DNA of 64,000 bases from Lachnospiraceae bacterium (lineage in GTDB: Bacteria; Bacillota; Clostridia; Lachnospirales; Lachnospiraceae): the NCBI GenBank assembly GCA_910576385.1, contig CAJTIR010000015.1, forward strand, positions 31,000 through 94,999, in the 5' to 3' direction. The notes below the pieces were generated by a model, which searched no databases, had not been told where the DNA came from, and worked only from the letters and a program-made list of their open reading frames with translations. Positions 43,655 to 54,700 of this stretch are shown here, piece by piece. Made by a program: the position numbers and the translations under genes. The number at the start of each line of letters is the position of its first letter. Positions within the stretch are counted from its first letter, which is position 1.

Positions 43655-45148
43655 TTACAGATATTGCTCCAATTCCTCTGTTGTCGTCTGAATCAAAATT
43701 ATGGCATCTTTTGTCTGTTCTACATATTTCAAATTCTTCTCACTAAGCACATTTGCCTGCTCTGCACTGGCTGTCACTTCCTCGGTAGTCGCTGATAACT
43801 GCGAAATACTCTCCACAATACGATTATTGGCATCCGACAAATGGTTGATTCTCTGGTCAATCTCTTGAATATCAACAATCAATTCTTCCATATTACGATC
43901 TAATTTCTCAAAGCTGTCTGCTGCGGTATGGATCATTTTATTCTGGTTTGTGGCTGCATCCACCGATTTATCCACAGAATGTACTACCTGGTCAGCATTT
44001 TGATTCAATTCCTCAATAATTCTGGTGATATTTTCCGTAGAACTTTTGGTCTGTTCTGCTAACTGTCGAATTTGATCTGCAACCACTGCAAACCCACGCC
44101 CCGCCTCGCCAGCTCTTGCACTCTCAATAGAGGCGTTTAAAGCCAAGAGATTTGTCTGACTGGAAATAGAGAGAATCATATCTGCAATCTCCTCCGCCTC
44201 CTTGGTTTTATCCTGAAGCCTTCCCATAGAATCTGTAACTTGCTCATTCGTTGCAGCAATCTGCACTGACTGTTCCTTTAACTCTTCCATGACATGCATA
44301 TTGTCCTGAATACTGACATTGGACTCTCTGGCAATATCCACCATCTGTTTTGACCGCTCAAGCGTTTCCTCAATAGACTCTTGAATATTCTGCGTCATGA
44401 TACTCTGTTCTGAAATATTTTCCGCTGTCAACCCAGTAGCTGAGGAAATCTCCTGCATACTGTGTGCCACTACCTGGGTAGATTCCACTAGCCCCTCCAT
44501 CAAACTAGTACTTTTATCTGATTCTTCTTTCACAGTCTGGGAAATAGAAAGCATTCCGCTCATCATTTCCTGCTGCCTACTATTTTGATCTGTCACTGCG
44601 CCCAGTGCATGATCACTAAATGATTTGGAAATTTTTCCTGCACGAAGCAATACATAAAACACACCTAATATTACATATACCGTACAAATATAATCTGGAT
44701 CTAAAACAATCATATGTTTTACACTTCGCACTACAACCTCTAATATATATAAGAATATATATGCAATGCCTGTTCTGATATAATTCTTAGAATCATAATA
44801 GGGAATTTGTACTGCGAGCACCCCCAACAACACAATATTGATAAATTCTGCATCTGTCTGTACTGCCATCATTAAAAACAAGAACCCAAACTCAATGCTA
44901 ATTGCTGTTTTCAATTTCGTTCCACCACGGTTTTGAAAAAACAATACAGTATTTAAAAGAATAAAAAATATAATTGCGGCTGTATTCCCAATGCAGGTTG
45001 CCCACGCCATCTTTCCAGTACCGCTACTTAACCACAGATAGGCAAGATAGGCACAAAATACTGCCAGTGCTGCTATATGGAACAAACGATTCATAATATG
45101 ATATCTTTCTGATTTATCATTGAAACGATACTTTTTTTCTGAATTCAT
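43655..45148 (-). CDS. Membrane chemoreceptor with polytopic sensor and MCP domain
   Basis: The 497-residue protein has five to six membrane segments in the first 165 residues (for example [53 protein letters not shown]) with no sizeable extracellular loop, no HAMP domain, and then a cytosolic MCP signalling domain with the tip [38 protein letters not shown] near residue 350. It ends in a Gln/Glu-rich helix. Sensing should therefore occur in or near the membrane. The ATG at 45148 has GGAG ten bases upstream. It is a single gene facing away from the CoA-transferase gene. Confidence 0.92.
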   Translation of the reverse strand: MNSEKKYRFNDKSERYHIMNRLFHIAALAVFCAYLAYLWLSSGTGKMAWATCIGNTAAIIFFILLNTVLFFQNRGGTKLKTAISIEFGFLFLMMAVQTDAEFINIVLLGVLAVQIPYYDSKNYIRTGIAYIFLYILEVVVRSVKHMIVLDPDYICTVYVILGVFYVLLRAGKISKSFSDHALGAVTDQNSRQQEMMSGMLSISQTVKEESDKSTSLMEGLVESTQVVAHSMQEISSATGLTAENISEQSIMTQNIQESIEETLERSKQMVDIARESNVSIQDNMHVMEELKEQSVQIAATNEQVTDSMGRLQDKTKEAEEIADMILSISSQTNLLALNASIESARAGEAGRGFAVVADQIRQLAEQTKSSTENITRIIEELNQNADQVVHSVDKSVDAATNQNKMIHTAADSFEKLDRNMEELIVDIQEIDQRINHLSDANNRIVESISQLSATTEEVTASAEQANVLSEKNLKYVEQTKDAIILIQTTTEELEQYL

Positions 45149-45361
45149 AGCATTTCTTCTCCACCTTTCCACAAATCTTTATTTCATTATAGTACAAATT
45201 ATCATTCTCTTCCACAGAAAATTCTATTTTTTTTTGTATGCAAATAAAAAAATAGGTAAACACAGCCAGAAGGCTTATTGACCCTTTACTGGAAAGGTGA
45301 TAAGATGAAAGAAGTATTATGAAATACAATAATTAAATCCAATTTCAGGGAGGTTTTTAAC

Positions 45362-46702
45362 ATGGATTACACACAGGAATATCAGCAGAAGCTTGTCTCG
45401 GCCGATGAAGCAGTTAAAGTAATCAAATCTGGCGACTGGGTAGACTATGGTTGGTGCAACGGCACTCCAGATCTACTGGATAAAGCACTGGCGAAACGCA
45501 CAGATGAATTAAAAGACGTCAATTTACGAGGCGGTATTCTCTTAAAACTGCCTGCGATCTTTGAACGTGAAGATGCGGGAGAACATTTCACTTGGAATTC
45601 CTGGCATATGTCTGGTATAGAACGTAAGCTGATTAACAGAGGATGTGCATATTATGGAGCAATCCGTTACTCTGAGCTGCCTCGCTATTATCGGGAATCT
45701 TCCACACCAGATAATGTGGCAATGTTCCAGGTAGCTCCAATGGATAAACATGGCTATTTTAATTTTGGCCCCAACGCATCCCATCTCGCTGCAGTCTGCG
45801 AGACTTCCGGCAAAATTATTGTAGAAGTAAATGAAAATATGCCGCGCTGCCTGGGAGGTTTTGAAAATGGTGTTCATATTTCCCAAGTAGACTATATTGT
45901 GGAAGGTGAAAATCCGCCAATCGGTGAATTGGGCGGCGGCGGCGCTGCCTCAGAAGTAGACAAGGCTGTAGCAAAGTTGATCGTTGAAGAAATCCCCAAC
46001 GGAGCATGTCTGCAGCTTGGTATTGGCGGAATGCCCAATGCGGTAGGATCTCTGATCGCAGAATCTGACTTAAAAGATCTGGGCGTCCACACAGAAATGT
46101 ACGTAGATGCCTTTGTTGACATTGCCAAAGCTGGTAAAATCAACGGCTCCAAAAAGAGTATTGACCGTTATCGCCAGGCTTACGCATTTGGCGCTGGAAC
46201 CAAGAAAATGTATGATTATCTGGATGATAATCCAGAGTTATTGAGTGCACCAGTAAGTTATACGAATGATATCCGTTCCATCTCTGCATTGGATAACTTT
46301 ATGTCAATTAACAATGCTGTCGACATTGACTTATTTGGACAAGTCAGCTCTGAATCGTCAGGAATTAAGCATATCAGCGGCGCAGGCGGACAGCTTGACT
46401 TTGTATTAGGCGCTTATCTGTCCAATGGCGGTAAAAGCTTTATCTGCTGTTCTTCCACATTTAAGACCAAGGACGGTGAATTAAAGTCTAGAATTTTGCC
46501 CACCCTTCATCCAGGTTCCATTGTCACCGACACACGTGCCAATATCCACTATTTGGTGACAGAATATGGTAAGGTAAACTTAAAGGGCTTATCTTCCTGG
46601 CAGAAATGTGAGGCAATTATCTCCGTAGCTCATCCTGATTTCCGCGATGAGCTGATCAAAGACGCTGAGAAAATGAAAATCTGGAGAAGAAGCAATAAAT
46701 AA
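45362..46702 (+). CDS. Butyryl-CoA:acetate CoA-transferase family enzyme
   Basis: The enzyme moves CoA between acyl-CoA and acetate, the last step of butyrate formation in many gut Clostridia. The 446 residues match the acetyl-CoA hydrolase/transferase family closely related to Roseburia-type But: [54 protein letters not shown], and [22 protein letters not shown] with the catalytic glutamate region. Butyrate is favoured by overall resemblance; 4-hydroxybutyrate or propionate cannot be excluded by eye. GGGAGG precedes the ATG. It is a single plus-strand gene, apart from other butyrate genes. Confidence 0.88.
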   Translation: MDYTQEYQQKLVSADEAVKVIKSGDWVDYGWCNGTPDLLDKALAKRTDELKDVNLRGGILLKLPAIFEREDAGEHFTWNSWHMSGIERKLINRGCAYYGAIRYSELPRYYRESSTPDNVAMFQVAPMDKHGYFNFGPNASHLAAVCETSGKIIVEVNENMPRCLGGFENGVHISQVDYIVEGENPPIGELGGGGAASEVDKAVAKLIVEEIPNGACLQLGIGGMPNAVGSLIAESDLKDLGVHTEMYVDAFVDIAKAGKINGSKKSIDRYRQAYAFGAGTKKMYDYLDDNPELLSAPVSYTNDIRSISALDNFMSINNAVDIDLFGQVSSESSGIKHISGAGGQLDFVLGAYLSNGGKSFICCSSTFKTKDGELKSRILPTLHPGSIVTDTRANIHYLVTEYGKVNLKGLSSWQKCEAIISVAHPDFRDELIKDAEKMKIWRRSNK

Positions 46703-46767
46703 TAGAAAGAACACAGTGATAAGGTGATATTTTTATTCCCACAAGTACTGTGGTTTCTGAAAGAACT

Positions 46768-46844
46768 AAGAATCCTGCGAAGCAGAATTCTTGGCCTGCG
46801 GCGGGCCGCTTTCGCGACATATTTCATTTCCGCCGCAGTCCGAT
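46768..46844. repeat. REP-like double-hairpin repeat (family D, copy 1)
   Basis: Hairpin one is AAGAATCCTGC-GAA-GCAGAATTCTT. Hairpin two is CTGCGGCGG...CCGCCGCAG around TTTCGCGACATATTTCATTT. The 77 bases match 58977-59053 at about 85 percent. It is followed by CGATCATTGTTTTTTAT, the start of the family E repeat. Confidence 0.8.
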
Positions 46845-46863
46845 CATTGTTTTTTATCTTTTC

Positions 46864-46915
46864 ATAAAAAACCCCTCTGCTGCTTTTAGAAAAATATTCC
46901 AAAAGCAGCAGGGGG
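46864..46915 (-). terminator. Terminator between the CoA-transferase and MATE genes
   Basis: CCCCTCTGCTGCTTTT and AAAAGCAGCAGGGGG form a long stem. The minus side has TTTTTTATG, a good terminator for the MATE gene; the plus side has ATTTATTT and may also stop CoA-transferase transcripts. Confidence 0.82.
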
Positions 46916-46942
46916 ATTTATTTAACATGTTTTGTAACTATG

Positions 46943-48289
46943 CTAACTGTTTCTCAATTTCTTTTGATAGATCAAATAATAAATGGTAAAAAATGAAATG
47001 CCATAGATCGACGTCAATGGCACAGCCAGACCAATGGTAATCAAATTGGCTTGCGGCTGTATACTGAACAGATATGACAAAGGCACACGAAATAAAAATG
47101 CAGACGTAATTCCTTGTATCATTACAGGCATTGTCTTGCCATGCCCGTTAAAATAACCGATATAGCTAAATACCAGACAAGTTAAAACCGCCTCAGGGCT
47201 AAACCCTTTTAGATATTGCGCAGAACAGGCAATATAGTTTGGATCTGATGTAAAGAGCATTGAGGGCACGTCTCCACGCAAAAAAGCAAGTGCAAATACA
47301 AACACACCAATACATACCCCTAATCCCATTCCGATCTGCATCGCCTTGCGTGCACGATCTTCCTTGCCAGCCCCTACGTTCTGCGCTACAAATGCAGACA
47401 TGGACTGCATCAGAGAAGAAGGAATCAACATTACAAAAGCTGTTACTTTCTGCGCGATTCCATAGCCTGAGGAAGCTTCCAGGCTAATGCCATTGATAAT
47501 GGCACATAAAATCAAAAATGAAATATTCACTAACATATCCTGCAAAGCAATGGGAAAACCCAGCTTTAGAAATACTAGAATCTCTTTATGAAAACCAATG
47601 TCTTTCCTTGTGAACTTAAAGGGAAGCTGTTGTCTTCTTATAATAGCAAACGATAAAATAACACTGACACATTGTGCTAAAATTGTAGCCAAGGCCGCCC
47701 CTGCCACATCCATATGAAAAACTGCCACAAACAGCAAATCCCCGACAATATTCACCACACAGGCAATCGCCACAAAAATCAGCGGCAGTTTAGAATTGCC
47801 CAAGCCTCGAAAGATCCCGCTGATCACATTATAAGCTACCACAAAGATTAATCCCCCGCCACAAATACGCACATAAACCACCGTCAAACTGTATGCTTCC
47901 TGCGGTGCATTTAACCATTTTGTAAAGATTGGCGCAAATAATAATAGTATTGCCATCAAAAAAATAGTCAGCGCCATAAAAAATACAATCGCACCGCCTA
48001 TCACTTTTCCAATCCGCTCTGTCGCTTTCTCTCCCAAATAACGGCTGATCAATACAGTTACTCCCATCGTCAAGCCTGTGATAATAAATGTCACCATATT
48101 GATAATATTACTTCCTGTAGATACTGCTGAGATTCCTGCTTTGGTTCCAAATTGCCCTACTACCAGCAAATCTACTGCTCCATACATCGCCTGCAGCACC
48201 AAGGCTCCTAAAATTGGAATCATAAATTTGAGCAATTTTCCAGCAATTTTACCCTCTGTAAAATCATCTGATAATCTATTTTGTTCCAT
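46943..48289 (-). CDS. MATE-family multidrug efflux transporter
   Basis: The 448-residue protein has twelve membrane segments in two MatE repeats (FMIPILGALVLQAMYGAVDLLVVGQFG, and LVNISFLILCAIINGISLEASSGYGIAQKV). It should export cationic compounds using a sodium or proton gradient. The start has CAGGAGGATACT. A MarR-type regulator gene lies 180 bases upstream in the same direction, the usual pairing for drug efflux. Confidence 0.94.
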   Translation of the reverse strand: MEQNRLSDDFTEGKIAGKLLKFMIPILGALVLQAMYGAVDLLVVGQFGTKAGISAVSTGSNIINMVTFIITGLTMGVTVLISRYLGEKATERIGKVIGGAIVFFMALTIFLMAILLLFAPIFTKWLNAPQEAYSLTVVYVRICGGGLIFVVAYNVISGIFRGLGNSKLPLIFVAIACVVNIVGDLLFVAVFHMDVAGAALATILAQCVSVILSFAIIRRQQLPFKFTRKDIGFHKEILVFLKLGFPIALQDMLVNISFLILCAIINGISLEASSGYGIAQKVTAFVMLIPSSLMQSMSAFVAQNVGAGKEDRARKAMQIGMGLGVCIGVFVFALAFLRGDVPSMLFTSDPNYIACSAQYLKGFSPEAVLTCLVFSYIGYFNGHGKTMPVMIQGITSAFLFRVPLSYLFSIQPQANLITIGLAVPLTSIYGISFFTIYYLIYQKKLRNS

Positions 48290-48469
48290 AGTATCCTCCT
48301 GTTTCTTTTCTGATTACTATTTATTAATTTCCCCTTTGCTGTGTTACATTTTCTAGTTATGCCTCTGTCCATCCCGAAAATCCACTTTCGGATGAACCTA
48401 TATCCCTACAGAGTTCTATCAGATACAATGTGGGCCAGGCACTCGTATACTGGTCTCCAGAAATTCAGA

Positions 48470-48889
48470 TTAATCTCCTAAGTTTTTAAGCATTTTTTCT
48501 GCTGTCTGTTTGAAAATTTCCAATTCCTCTGCACAGATTCCTCTTACTAAATTTGCCTCCAGCTCTCGAATCTCCTCCTGCAAGGTTTTTCTAAGCAGCT
48601 CCCCCTGCTTTGTAGCACGCAAAATCTTATATCTGCCATCCTTATCATCGTTGATTCTGCAGAGCAACCCTTTCTTTTCCAAAGCATTTAATAAGCCTGT
48701 CGCTGTAGAAGGCCGCAAATCAAACTCTCTTTCCACATCCTTTTGGTAAAGATTATGTCTCTCCCCCGCTAAAAGTACAAAACTTAAAATATTCCCCTGT
48801 TCCCTAGTCAATCCCAACTGTTCTTGAAATTTACAGGAATGTCTGCGCAGCCGATTGCACAACATATTGATATATTGTCCAGCATCCAT
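48470..48889 (-). CDS. MarR-family transcriptional regulator
   Basis: The 139 residues fit a MarR winged helix: LGLTREQGNILSFVLLAGE, KDVEREFDLRPSTATGLLNALEKKGLLCRI, NDDKDGRYKILRATKQGELL. Length and the DxDxR wing are standard. It lies upstream of the MATE pump gene in the same direction and probably represses it. GGAGATGATAA precedes the ATG. Confidence 0.93.
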   Translation of the reverse strand: MDAGQYINMLCNRLRRHSCKFQEQLGLTREQGNILSFVLLAGERHNLYQKDVEREFDLRPSTATGLLNALEKKGLLCRINDDKDGRYKILRATKQGELLRKTLQEEIRELEANLVRGICAEELEIFKQTAEKMLKNLGD

Positions 48890-48970
48890 TATTTATCATC
48901 TCCATTTACTTCGGTTCCTAAGTATTTTAACCGTTTCTATTTTATAAGTCAAGTGAAATCTTTTTAAGAC

Positions 48971-49031
48971 CCTGCGATCATTGTTTTTTATGTAATAGGA
49001 AATCCGAAGGAATTTCCTATTACATAAAAAA
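48971..49031. repeat. Dispersed hairpin repeat (family E, copy 3)
   Basis: CCTGCGATCATTGTTTTTTA then TGTAATAGGAAATCCGAAGGAATTTCCTATTACA as a stem, followed by TAAAAAAA. Same start and layout as 14851 and 9337. Confidence 0.75.
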
Positions 49032-49086
49032 ATGCACCTCCAAATATGATACATGATTTTTTGTCATGTCCAATATTTGGGGTGCA
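49027..49086 (-). terminator. Terminator of the aldose 1-epimerase gene
   Basis: GCACCCCAAATAT...ATATTTGGAGGTGC on the minus strand, with an inner CATGACA/TGTCATG-like stem, is followed by seven T. Confidence 0.85.
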
Positions 49087-49099
49087 ATTCAAATCTGTT

Positions 49100-50143
49100 C
49101 TATTTTACATAAAAACGATAGATTGTCTTGGTGGTAAATACATCTCCAGCTTTTACAACAGGAGATGGAACATTCTCCTGATTCATGGCGTTGGGATAGA
49201 ACTGAGATTCCAAACAGAATCCACAGCGTTTGCAGTATGCTGCGCCACCCTTTCCGGTCTGATCACCAATAAAGTTTCCTGCATAGAGCTGTACGCCACA
49301 ACAATCTGTGGAAGCTTCCATTGCAATACCGGTTTTTTCACAGTATGCATTGGCCATGACCTTCATCTCTCCCACTTTATCGCTGAGCACATAGTTGTGA
49401 TCATAACCTCCAGTAAATTTCAACTGCTCAAAATCTGCTTCAATATCTTGTCCGATCGGCTTCATGGTTCTAAAATCCATCGGCGTGCCCTCAACTGGTG
49501 CAATCTCCCCAGTAGGAATAGATTTGGAATCACGAACTGGATGATAAGCCTCCGCCAAAATCTGCAACTTTTGATCCATAGCAGAACCGCTGTCATGCCC
49601 ACCGAGGTTAAAGTAAGAATGATTGGTAAAATTCATGATCGTAGTCTTGTCCGCTTCCCCGCGATAACTAATCTCTACCGCATCCTCATCTGTCAGTGTG
49701 TATGTAACTTCTGTCTTCAAATTCCCTGGAAATCCCTGCTCCTCCTCTGTACTTAAATGGAAGAATGTGATACTATTTTCTGTGCGCTCTTTTACTTCCC
49801 ATACTACACGGTCAAATCCATTTGGGCCGCTGTGCAGATTATTTTCATTTTCATTGGCCGGAACTTGACACAGTTTTCCATCAATTGTCATCTGTGCCTT
49901 GTCAATACGATTGCCATTTCTGCCAATGGTTGCTCCAAAATAGCAGGTATGGCTGTCATACTCTGCCGCTTCATCATATCCCAATACTACATCGCGTACT
50001 ACACCATCTTTGTCGGGAATCAGTACAGATACTAAAGTTGCCCCATGATCTGACACCTTAATAACCGTGTGTTTTTTGTTTTCCAAGACATATAAAGATG
50101 CCTTTTCGCCGCGTTGATTTGTTCCAAATTCTAATGTCTCCAT
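49100..50143 (-). CDS. galM: Aldose 1-epimerase (mutarotase)
   Basis: GalM interconverts alpha and beta anomers of aldoses. The 347 residues show the galactose mutarotase fold: VSVLIPDKDGVVRDVVLGYD, IGRNGNRIDKAQM, the catalytic His in NFTNHSYFNLGGH, FTGGYDHNYVL, and the catalytic Glu in GFCLESQFYPN. The ATG at 50143 follows AGAGGAGGTAATTCGATC. It stands alone; it fits the arabinose and polysaccharide genes elsewhere in the window. A family A element (50179-50353) lies just upstream. Confidence 0.94.
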   Translation of the reverse strand: METLEFGTNQRGEKASLYVLENKKHTVIKVSDHGATLVSVLIPDKDGVVRDVVLGYDEAAEYDSHTCYFGATIGRNGNRIDKAQMTIDGKLCQVPANENENNLHSGPNGFDRVVWEVKERTENSITFFHLSTEEEQGFPGNLKTEVTYTLTDEDAVEISYRGEADKTTIMNFTNHSYFNLGGHDSGSAMDQKLQILAEAYHPVRDSKSIPTGEIAPVEGTPMDFRTMKPIGQDIEADFEQLKFTGGYDHNYVLSDKVGEMKVMANAYCEKTGIAMEASTDCCGVQLYAGNFIGDQTGKGGAAYCKRCGFCLESQFYPNAMNQENVPSPVVKAGDVFTTKTIYRFYVK

Positions 50144-50178
50144 GATCGAATTACCTCCTCTTTTTTCTAAGTTTATTC

Positions 50179-50353
50179 GCAACTATTCAGAACCCCAAGC
50201 CACAGACATGCCAGCTAAGCTGTCATTCGCCTCTGACGAGGCTTCTGTCTGTGGCTGAGGGGATTATCACCTCCCTGAAAATAGCAATTCATCCCTTTTC
50301 AAATAAATTTGAACGTTTTGAATTGCTATTTTCAGGGGATTCTGAATAGTTAC
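50179..50353. mobile_element. Non-autonomous GTAAC-ended element (family A, copy 3, longest)
   Basis: A 175-base element with ends GCAACTATTCAGAA and TTCTGAATAGTTAC, flanked on both sides by GTTTATTC (50171-50178 and 50354-50361), an exact 8-base duplication. Inside are CCAAGCCACAGACATGCCAGC, shared with the other copies, and a nested stem CTGAAAATAGCAATTCA/TGAATTGCTATTTTCAG. GTAA-type ends with 8-base duplications are typical of the IS66 family. No coding capacity. Confidence 0.88.
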
Positions 50354-50397
50354 GTTTATTCTATACTCTTATCATAGCAATTACAAGTGATTTCCAA

Positions 50398-51216
50398 CTA
50401 TTTTCCAATCATTTTATCCATTTTTAATATGTGGTTTGAGAGCCATCCAAAGAGAAACTCCAACAGTTCCTCTAAATATTCCTGCTGATGATCATCCACA
50501 TGCTGCAGATCTATTTCCTCCAGCTTAGACACAAAGATTTTATGCGCCATCTTCTGTGCCCCAATCCCTGGATAATTGATACTTTCCATATATTCTTCTT
50601 CATCCGCAAAATGTTCTTTTGTATAATCTCTAAGCCTAGTCAAAATATTTACAATTTCATCATATTTATCATGCAGAAGTTCTGCCTTTACTAAATCATT
50701 GGCTTCCCCAATAATCTCAAATAACGTTTTGTGTTCTCCATCAATCAACTCAATGCCAGTGAGATATTTTTCTGTAAAAACACAAGGATTTTCTTGATTT
50801 TTCCACTGCTCCCTGGGAGGCATTTTCCCAATCAAAATATCACTGCCCAAAATATGCTGATACAGCCACCTTGTCAGGTAACGCATTAGCTCCTCCAGAG
50901 TTTCATGTTGTGCCTCAAGTTCAGCAATGTCTGAAAAATCCATGTGGTTGATCTTCTCTCGAAACGCCATATGTTGTTCTTTTTGAATCTCCAATTCTGG
51001 ATCATTGATTGCTGCCATATATGCTTCTTCATTGGCAAAATGAATATCCGCATATTGCTTTAACTCTTCTAGAATATCTTGTACCTGATGGTATTTGTCC
51101 TGCAGCGCCTCATTTTGTAATAGTTCTAAAGTAGCGTTAAGCAGCGCAAATAATTTCTCGTGCTCCTCATCAATCTGCTGGATTCCTGTCAGACAGTCTT
51201 CTGTAAACCGATACAT
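50398..51216 (-). CDS. Double-domain bacteriohemerythrin
   Basis: The 272-residue protein is two complete hemerythrin domains in tandem (about 1-133 and 142-272). Each keeps the full di-iron ligand set: DEEHEKLF, HFANEEAYM, QHMAF, QHILGSD in the first; DGEHKTLF, HFADEEEYM, AHKIF, NHILKMD in the second. Single-domain forms bind oxygen or sense it in anaerobes and near flagellar systems. The two halves are similar, which points to duplication. GGGAGGACAAGAG precedes the ATG. It is a single gene. Confidence 0.94.
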   Translation of the reverse strand: MYRFTEDCLTGIQQIDEEHEKLFALLNATLELLQNEALQDKYHQVQDILEELKQYADIHFANEEAYMAAINDPELEIQKEQHMAFREKINHMDFSDIAELEAQHETLEELMRYLTRWLYQHILGSDILIGKMPPREQWKNQENPCVFTEKYLTGIELIDGEHKTLFEIIGEANDLVKAELLHDKYDEIVNILTRLRDYTKEHFADEEEYMESINYPGIGAQKMAHKIFVSKLEEIDLQHVDDHQQEYLEELLEFLFGWLSNHILKMDKMIGK

Positions 51217-51380
51217 CTCTTGTCCTCCCTTTCTGTTGAACCAATCCTTCTGCTAAGTATATCATATTTTTTTCCAAAAAAGAAGCTGTTGCCGGTTTGA
51301 TTTTAGAAAAATCAATGCTATACTGTTATTGTTCGAATCGTTACAAAACTTTATATATATGATCAGAAAGGACAATTATT

Positions 51381-51614
51381 ATGGCTGGAATTAATCCTAC
51401 ACAAATATTTCAGATTATGGGCATATGGCAGAAATTTACTTCCAATCACCCCAAACTCCCCAAATTCTTGAAGGCTGTTTCTTCTGAAGGTCTCAAAGAA
51501 AACACGATTATTGAGGTAAACATCACTACACCAGAAGGCAAGAATTACTGCTCCAATTTAAAAATTACGCAGTCAGATCTAGAGCTGCTTGAGCAGTTAA
51601 AACAGCTGCACTAG
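51381..51614 (+). CDS. Small unrecognised protein
   Basis: The 77-residue protein (MAGINPTQIFQIMGIWQKF, then KFLKAVSSEGLKENTIIEV and a C-terminal helix DLELLEQLKQLH) has an alpha-beta-alpha look and no signal or membrane segment. AGAAAGGACAATTATT precedes the ATG. It is a single plus-strand gene followed by a shared terminator. I do not recognise a family; codon use and ribosome site look like a real gene. Confidence 0.72.
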   Translation: MAGINPTQIFQIMGIWQKFTSNHPKLPKFLKAVSSEGLKENTIIEVNITTPEGKNYCSNLKITQSDLELLEQLKQLH

Positions 51615-51715
51615 AGCCAGAATTTTTTATCTATAATTTTATTCATCTCAGCATAGAATCTCCACGCTTCTCTAAGTCAATCTTCAATAAAAAATCTAGA
51701 GATTTCTCCTGAAAT

Positions 51716-51760
51716 GAAAAAAGAACTGACGCCAAATTCTGCGCCAGTTCTTTTTTTCAT
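51716..51760. terminator. Bidirectional terminator
   Basis: AAAAAAGAACTGACGC and GCGCCAGTTCTTTTTTT form a stem with A and T runs on both sides. It separates the small plus-strand gene from the end of the giant secreted protein gene. Confidence 0.88.
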
Positions 51761-51764
51761 GATC

Positions 51765-54700
51765 TTATTTTTTCACTTTCACAAGCATGGTATTTGAATA
51801 TGGGCCAAATACTTTCTTGCCTTTCTCTGTATAATAAGGACGTACCTTTATATACAGTTTTTTTACATTTTTCTTCGCTTTTATTGTTGCCTTTACCAGT
51901 TTTTGCTTTTTCAGTGTCTTTACTGCCTTAAAACCTTTTGTCTTCTTCGTGGAAGTGTAAACTACATATCCTTTGGAAGCTTTGATTTTCTTCCAGGAAA
52001 CCGTAAGCTTTCTTCCCTTTGAGGCTTTTACTTTAACGGCTGGCCGTGCCAACACTTTAATTTTAGCATATTTTTTACTTAAAGCACTGTTGCAGCTAGT
52101 CGTTGTTCCTTTTACCTTCACCTTGTAATAGTAGGTTTTAGCATTTTTGACTTTTTTATCCACAAAACTGTTCTTCTTCGAAGTGCCAATCTTCTTATAG
52201 CCCTTTTTCGCTTTGGCAGATCGGTAAATAATATACTGTTTTGCGCCTTTGATCTTGCCAAAGGTCACTTTTACATAACGGCTGGTCTTCTGTTGTGCTG
52301 CCTTAATGCTTGTAACCATTTTTTGACGAACCTTTACTTTGAGAATTGCCTCCACCTTAGAACCATCCGTTGCCGCAACCTTGATTTCTGCTGTTCCCAT
52401 CGCTTTGGCAGTCACTTTGCCATCCTCAGAAACCGTTGCCACCTTGGAATTATTGCTGGAAAATTCCAGTTTTTGATTAAAAGCATTTTCGGGACTTACG
52501 GTTACATTGATTGTAAATTTCTGCCCTATGGTCAACGTCTTTTGAGAAGCATTCAATTTCAGTTCTTTTACCAATACCTTTCCTGAACTCCCGTGGTTCT
52601 TATCGGTAAGCGCATCCATTGCTTGCTGCAAGGCTGACACTGCCTCCTCCACTTCTGCTGGTGTTGTCACACTGTCGAGCGCTTCCTGCGCTCTTTCGAT
52701 TGCTTCCTGCAGCGCTGCAAAGCTCTCATCGGTATAGTTCCCCTGCTCTATCTCCTTGGCCTCTGCAATCTTATCCAGTAACGGTGTGCGATCCAAAGTA
52801 CCTGGCTGATTGGGATCCTCTGGATCCCCTGAACCATTTTCTGTCAAGGCGTCAATCGCTCTTTGCAGTGCATCTACCGCCTCAGAGACTTCACTTGGAA
52901 AAGATACCGTTTCTAATGCTTTCTCTGCTGCTGCAATCGCTTCCTGCAAAGCTGCATAACTCTCATCGGTATAGTTCCCCTGCTCTATCTCCTTGGCCTC
53001 TGTAATTTTATAGATTAACGGATTACGGTCTAAAGTATCTGGTCTATTGTCTGGATCATCCTTCTGCTTCAAAGCCTCGATCGCCTCCTGCAAAGCTGCT
53101 GTGGCCGCAGTCACTTCCTCTTGGGTTTGGACCGTCTTCATTGCTTCCTCGGCTGCTGTAATCGCTGTCTGTAAGGCAGCAAAACTATCATCTGTATAAT
53201 TCCCCTGCTCAATTTCTTTGGCTTCTGCAATTTTATCCGCCAATGGAGTACGATCTAAGGTTCCTGGATTGTCTGGATTATCTGGGTTATCTGGATTATC
53301 TGGGTTATCTGGATTGTCTGGATTATCTGGATTATCTGGGTTATCTGGGTTGTCAGGATCATCTATCTGTTTCTCCTCCAAGGCATCAATCGCTGCCTGC
53401 AAAGCTGCAATTGCTGCAGTCACTTCCTCTTTCGTCTTTACAGCCGTATTTTCAGCCGTTTCAATCGCTGCCTGCAAAGCCGCATAACTTTCATCTGTGT
53501 AATAACCTTGTTGAATCTTTTTGGCTTCTGCAATCTTTTCCAGCAACGGCTTATTGTCTGCCAAGCCGTTCATCTGTCTGATCTCTTCCTCCGTCAATAC
53601 ATAATTATAAATGGTAAAATCATCCAAAAGCCCTTGATTATATTCTCCATTTCCCCAGTTTGCCTTTCCAATTTGAAGTATACTATTGGCGCCTAAAATC
53701 TCTTTCAAAGCTCCATTATTCTTCGCGGTGCTGGTGAGAACACCATTGACATATAACTTCGTATCATCAGCGCCATATACAACTGTAATATGATTCCAGC
53801 CTGCCTCATATGCAGATGAAGCGCTATCCTGCCTGCCGTTAAGGAAACGCTCTGCTGTAACGCTGCCGCCATTTTCCATAATACCAAGATAATACTCTTT
53901 GCCAAGATTCTGTCCATTTGCATTGGGAGCCGCATAGAATGCCCAATTAGTCTCAGGCCGTCCTGCTTTACTGTAATAGGAGACTGTCAATTCCTCTGCA
54001 CCAGTAAGCACTGAGGTGCCATCCTCCTTTGTCACATTCAGCCATACGCTTCCTGTTCCATCCAGAGAAAGTACTTTGCCCCGTTCCTCATCATCTACAA
54101 TCGTTGGGGTACTGCTAGGTGCAGCTACAGATCCTGTACTCTTAAATCCGCTCTCTACATCATCAAATGTAAACTCTGCCAGTGTTGCTTTTGCTGCCTC
54201 TGCCATCGTGTGATAGGATTCCTCTGCTGTAAATAATGTCTCTGCATTGGTGACAAGCGCTTTCTCAGCAACTGTCAAGGTATCATATATTGCACGTGCT
54301 TCTTCAATCTTCTTTCTTGTGGCTACTGTAGCCTCCACAGCTCCGATAGTGTTAATCTTCTCAATGGCACTTTGCACCTTCTCAGGTTCCACAATATTAT
54401 CCAAATGCTCTGCAGCTTCCGCTTTAATTTCTGCTTCTGTCATGGCAGTTCCCATGATCTTAAGGTTATCGATCAGACCTTTGTAGTATTCTCCATTTCC
54501 CCAATTTGCCTTTCCAATCTGAAGAATACTATTTTCCCCTAAGATATCTGACAGAGCAATACTGCTTTCCTGTGTTGCCTTTTTCTCTCCATTGACATAG
54601 AGCGTTGTTTCCGTTGCTGTATGTACAATTGTCACATACAGCCAATTAGTGGAATCTATATTAGCAGCGCTGGCAGACGCCGGTCTTGTACCACTGTTCT

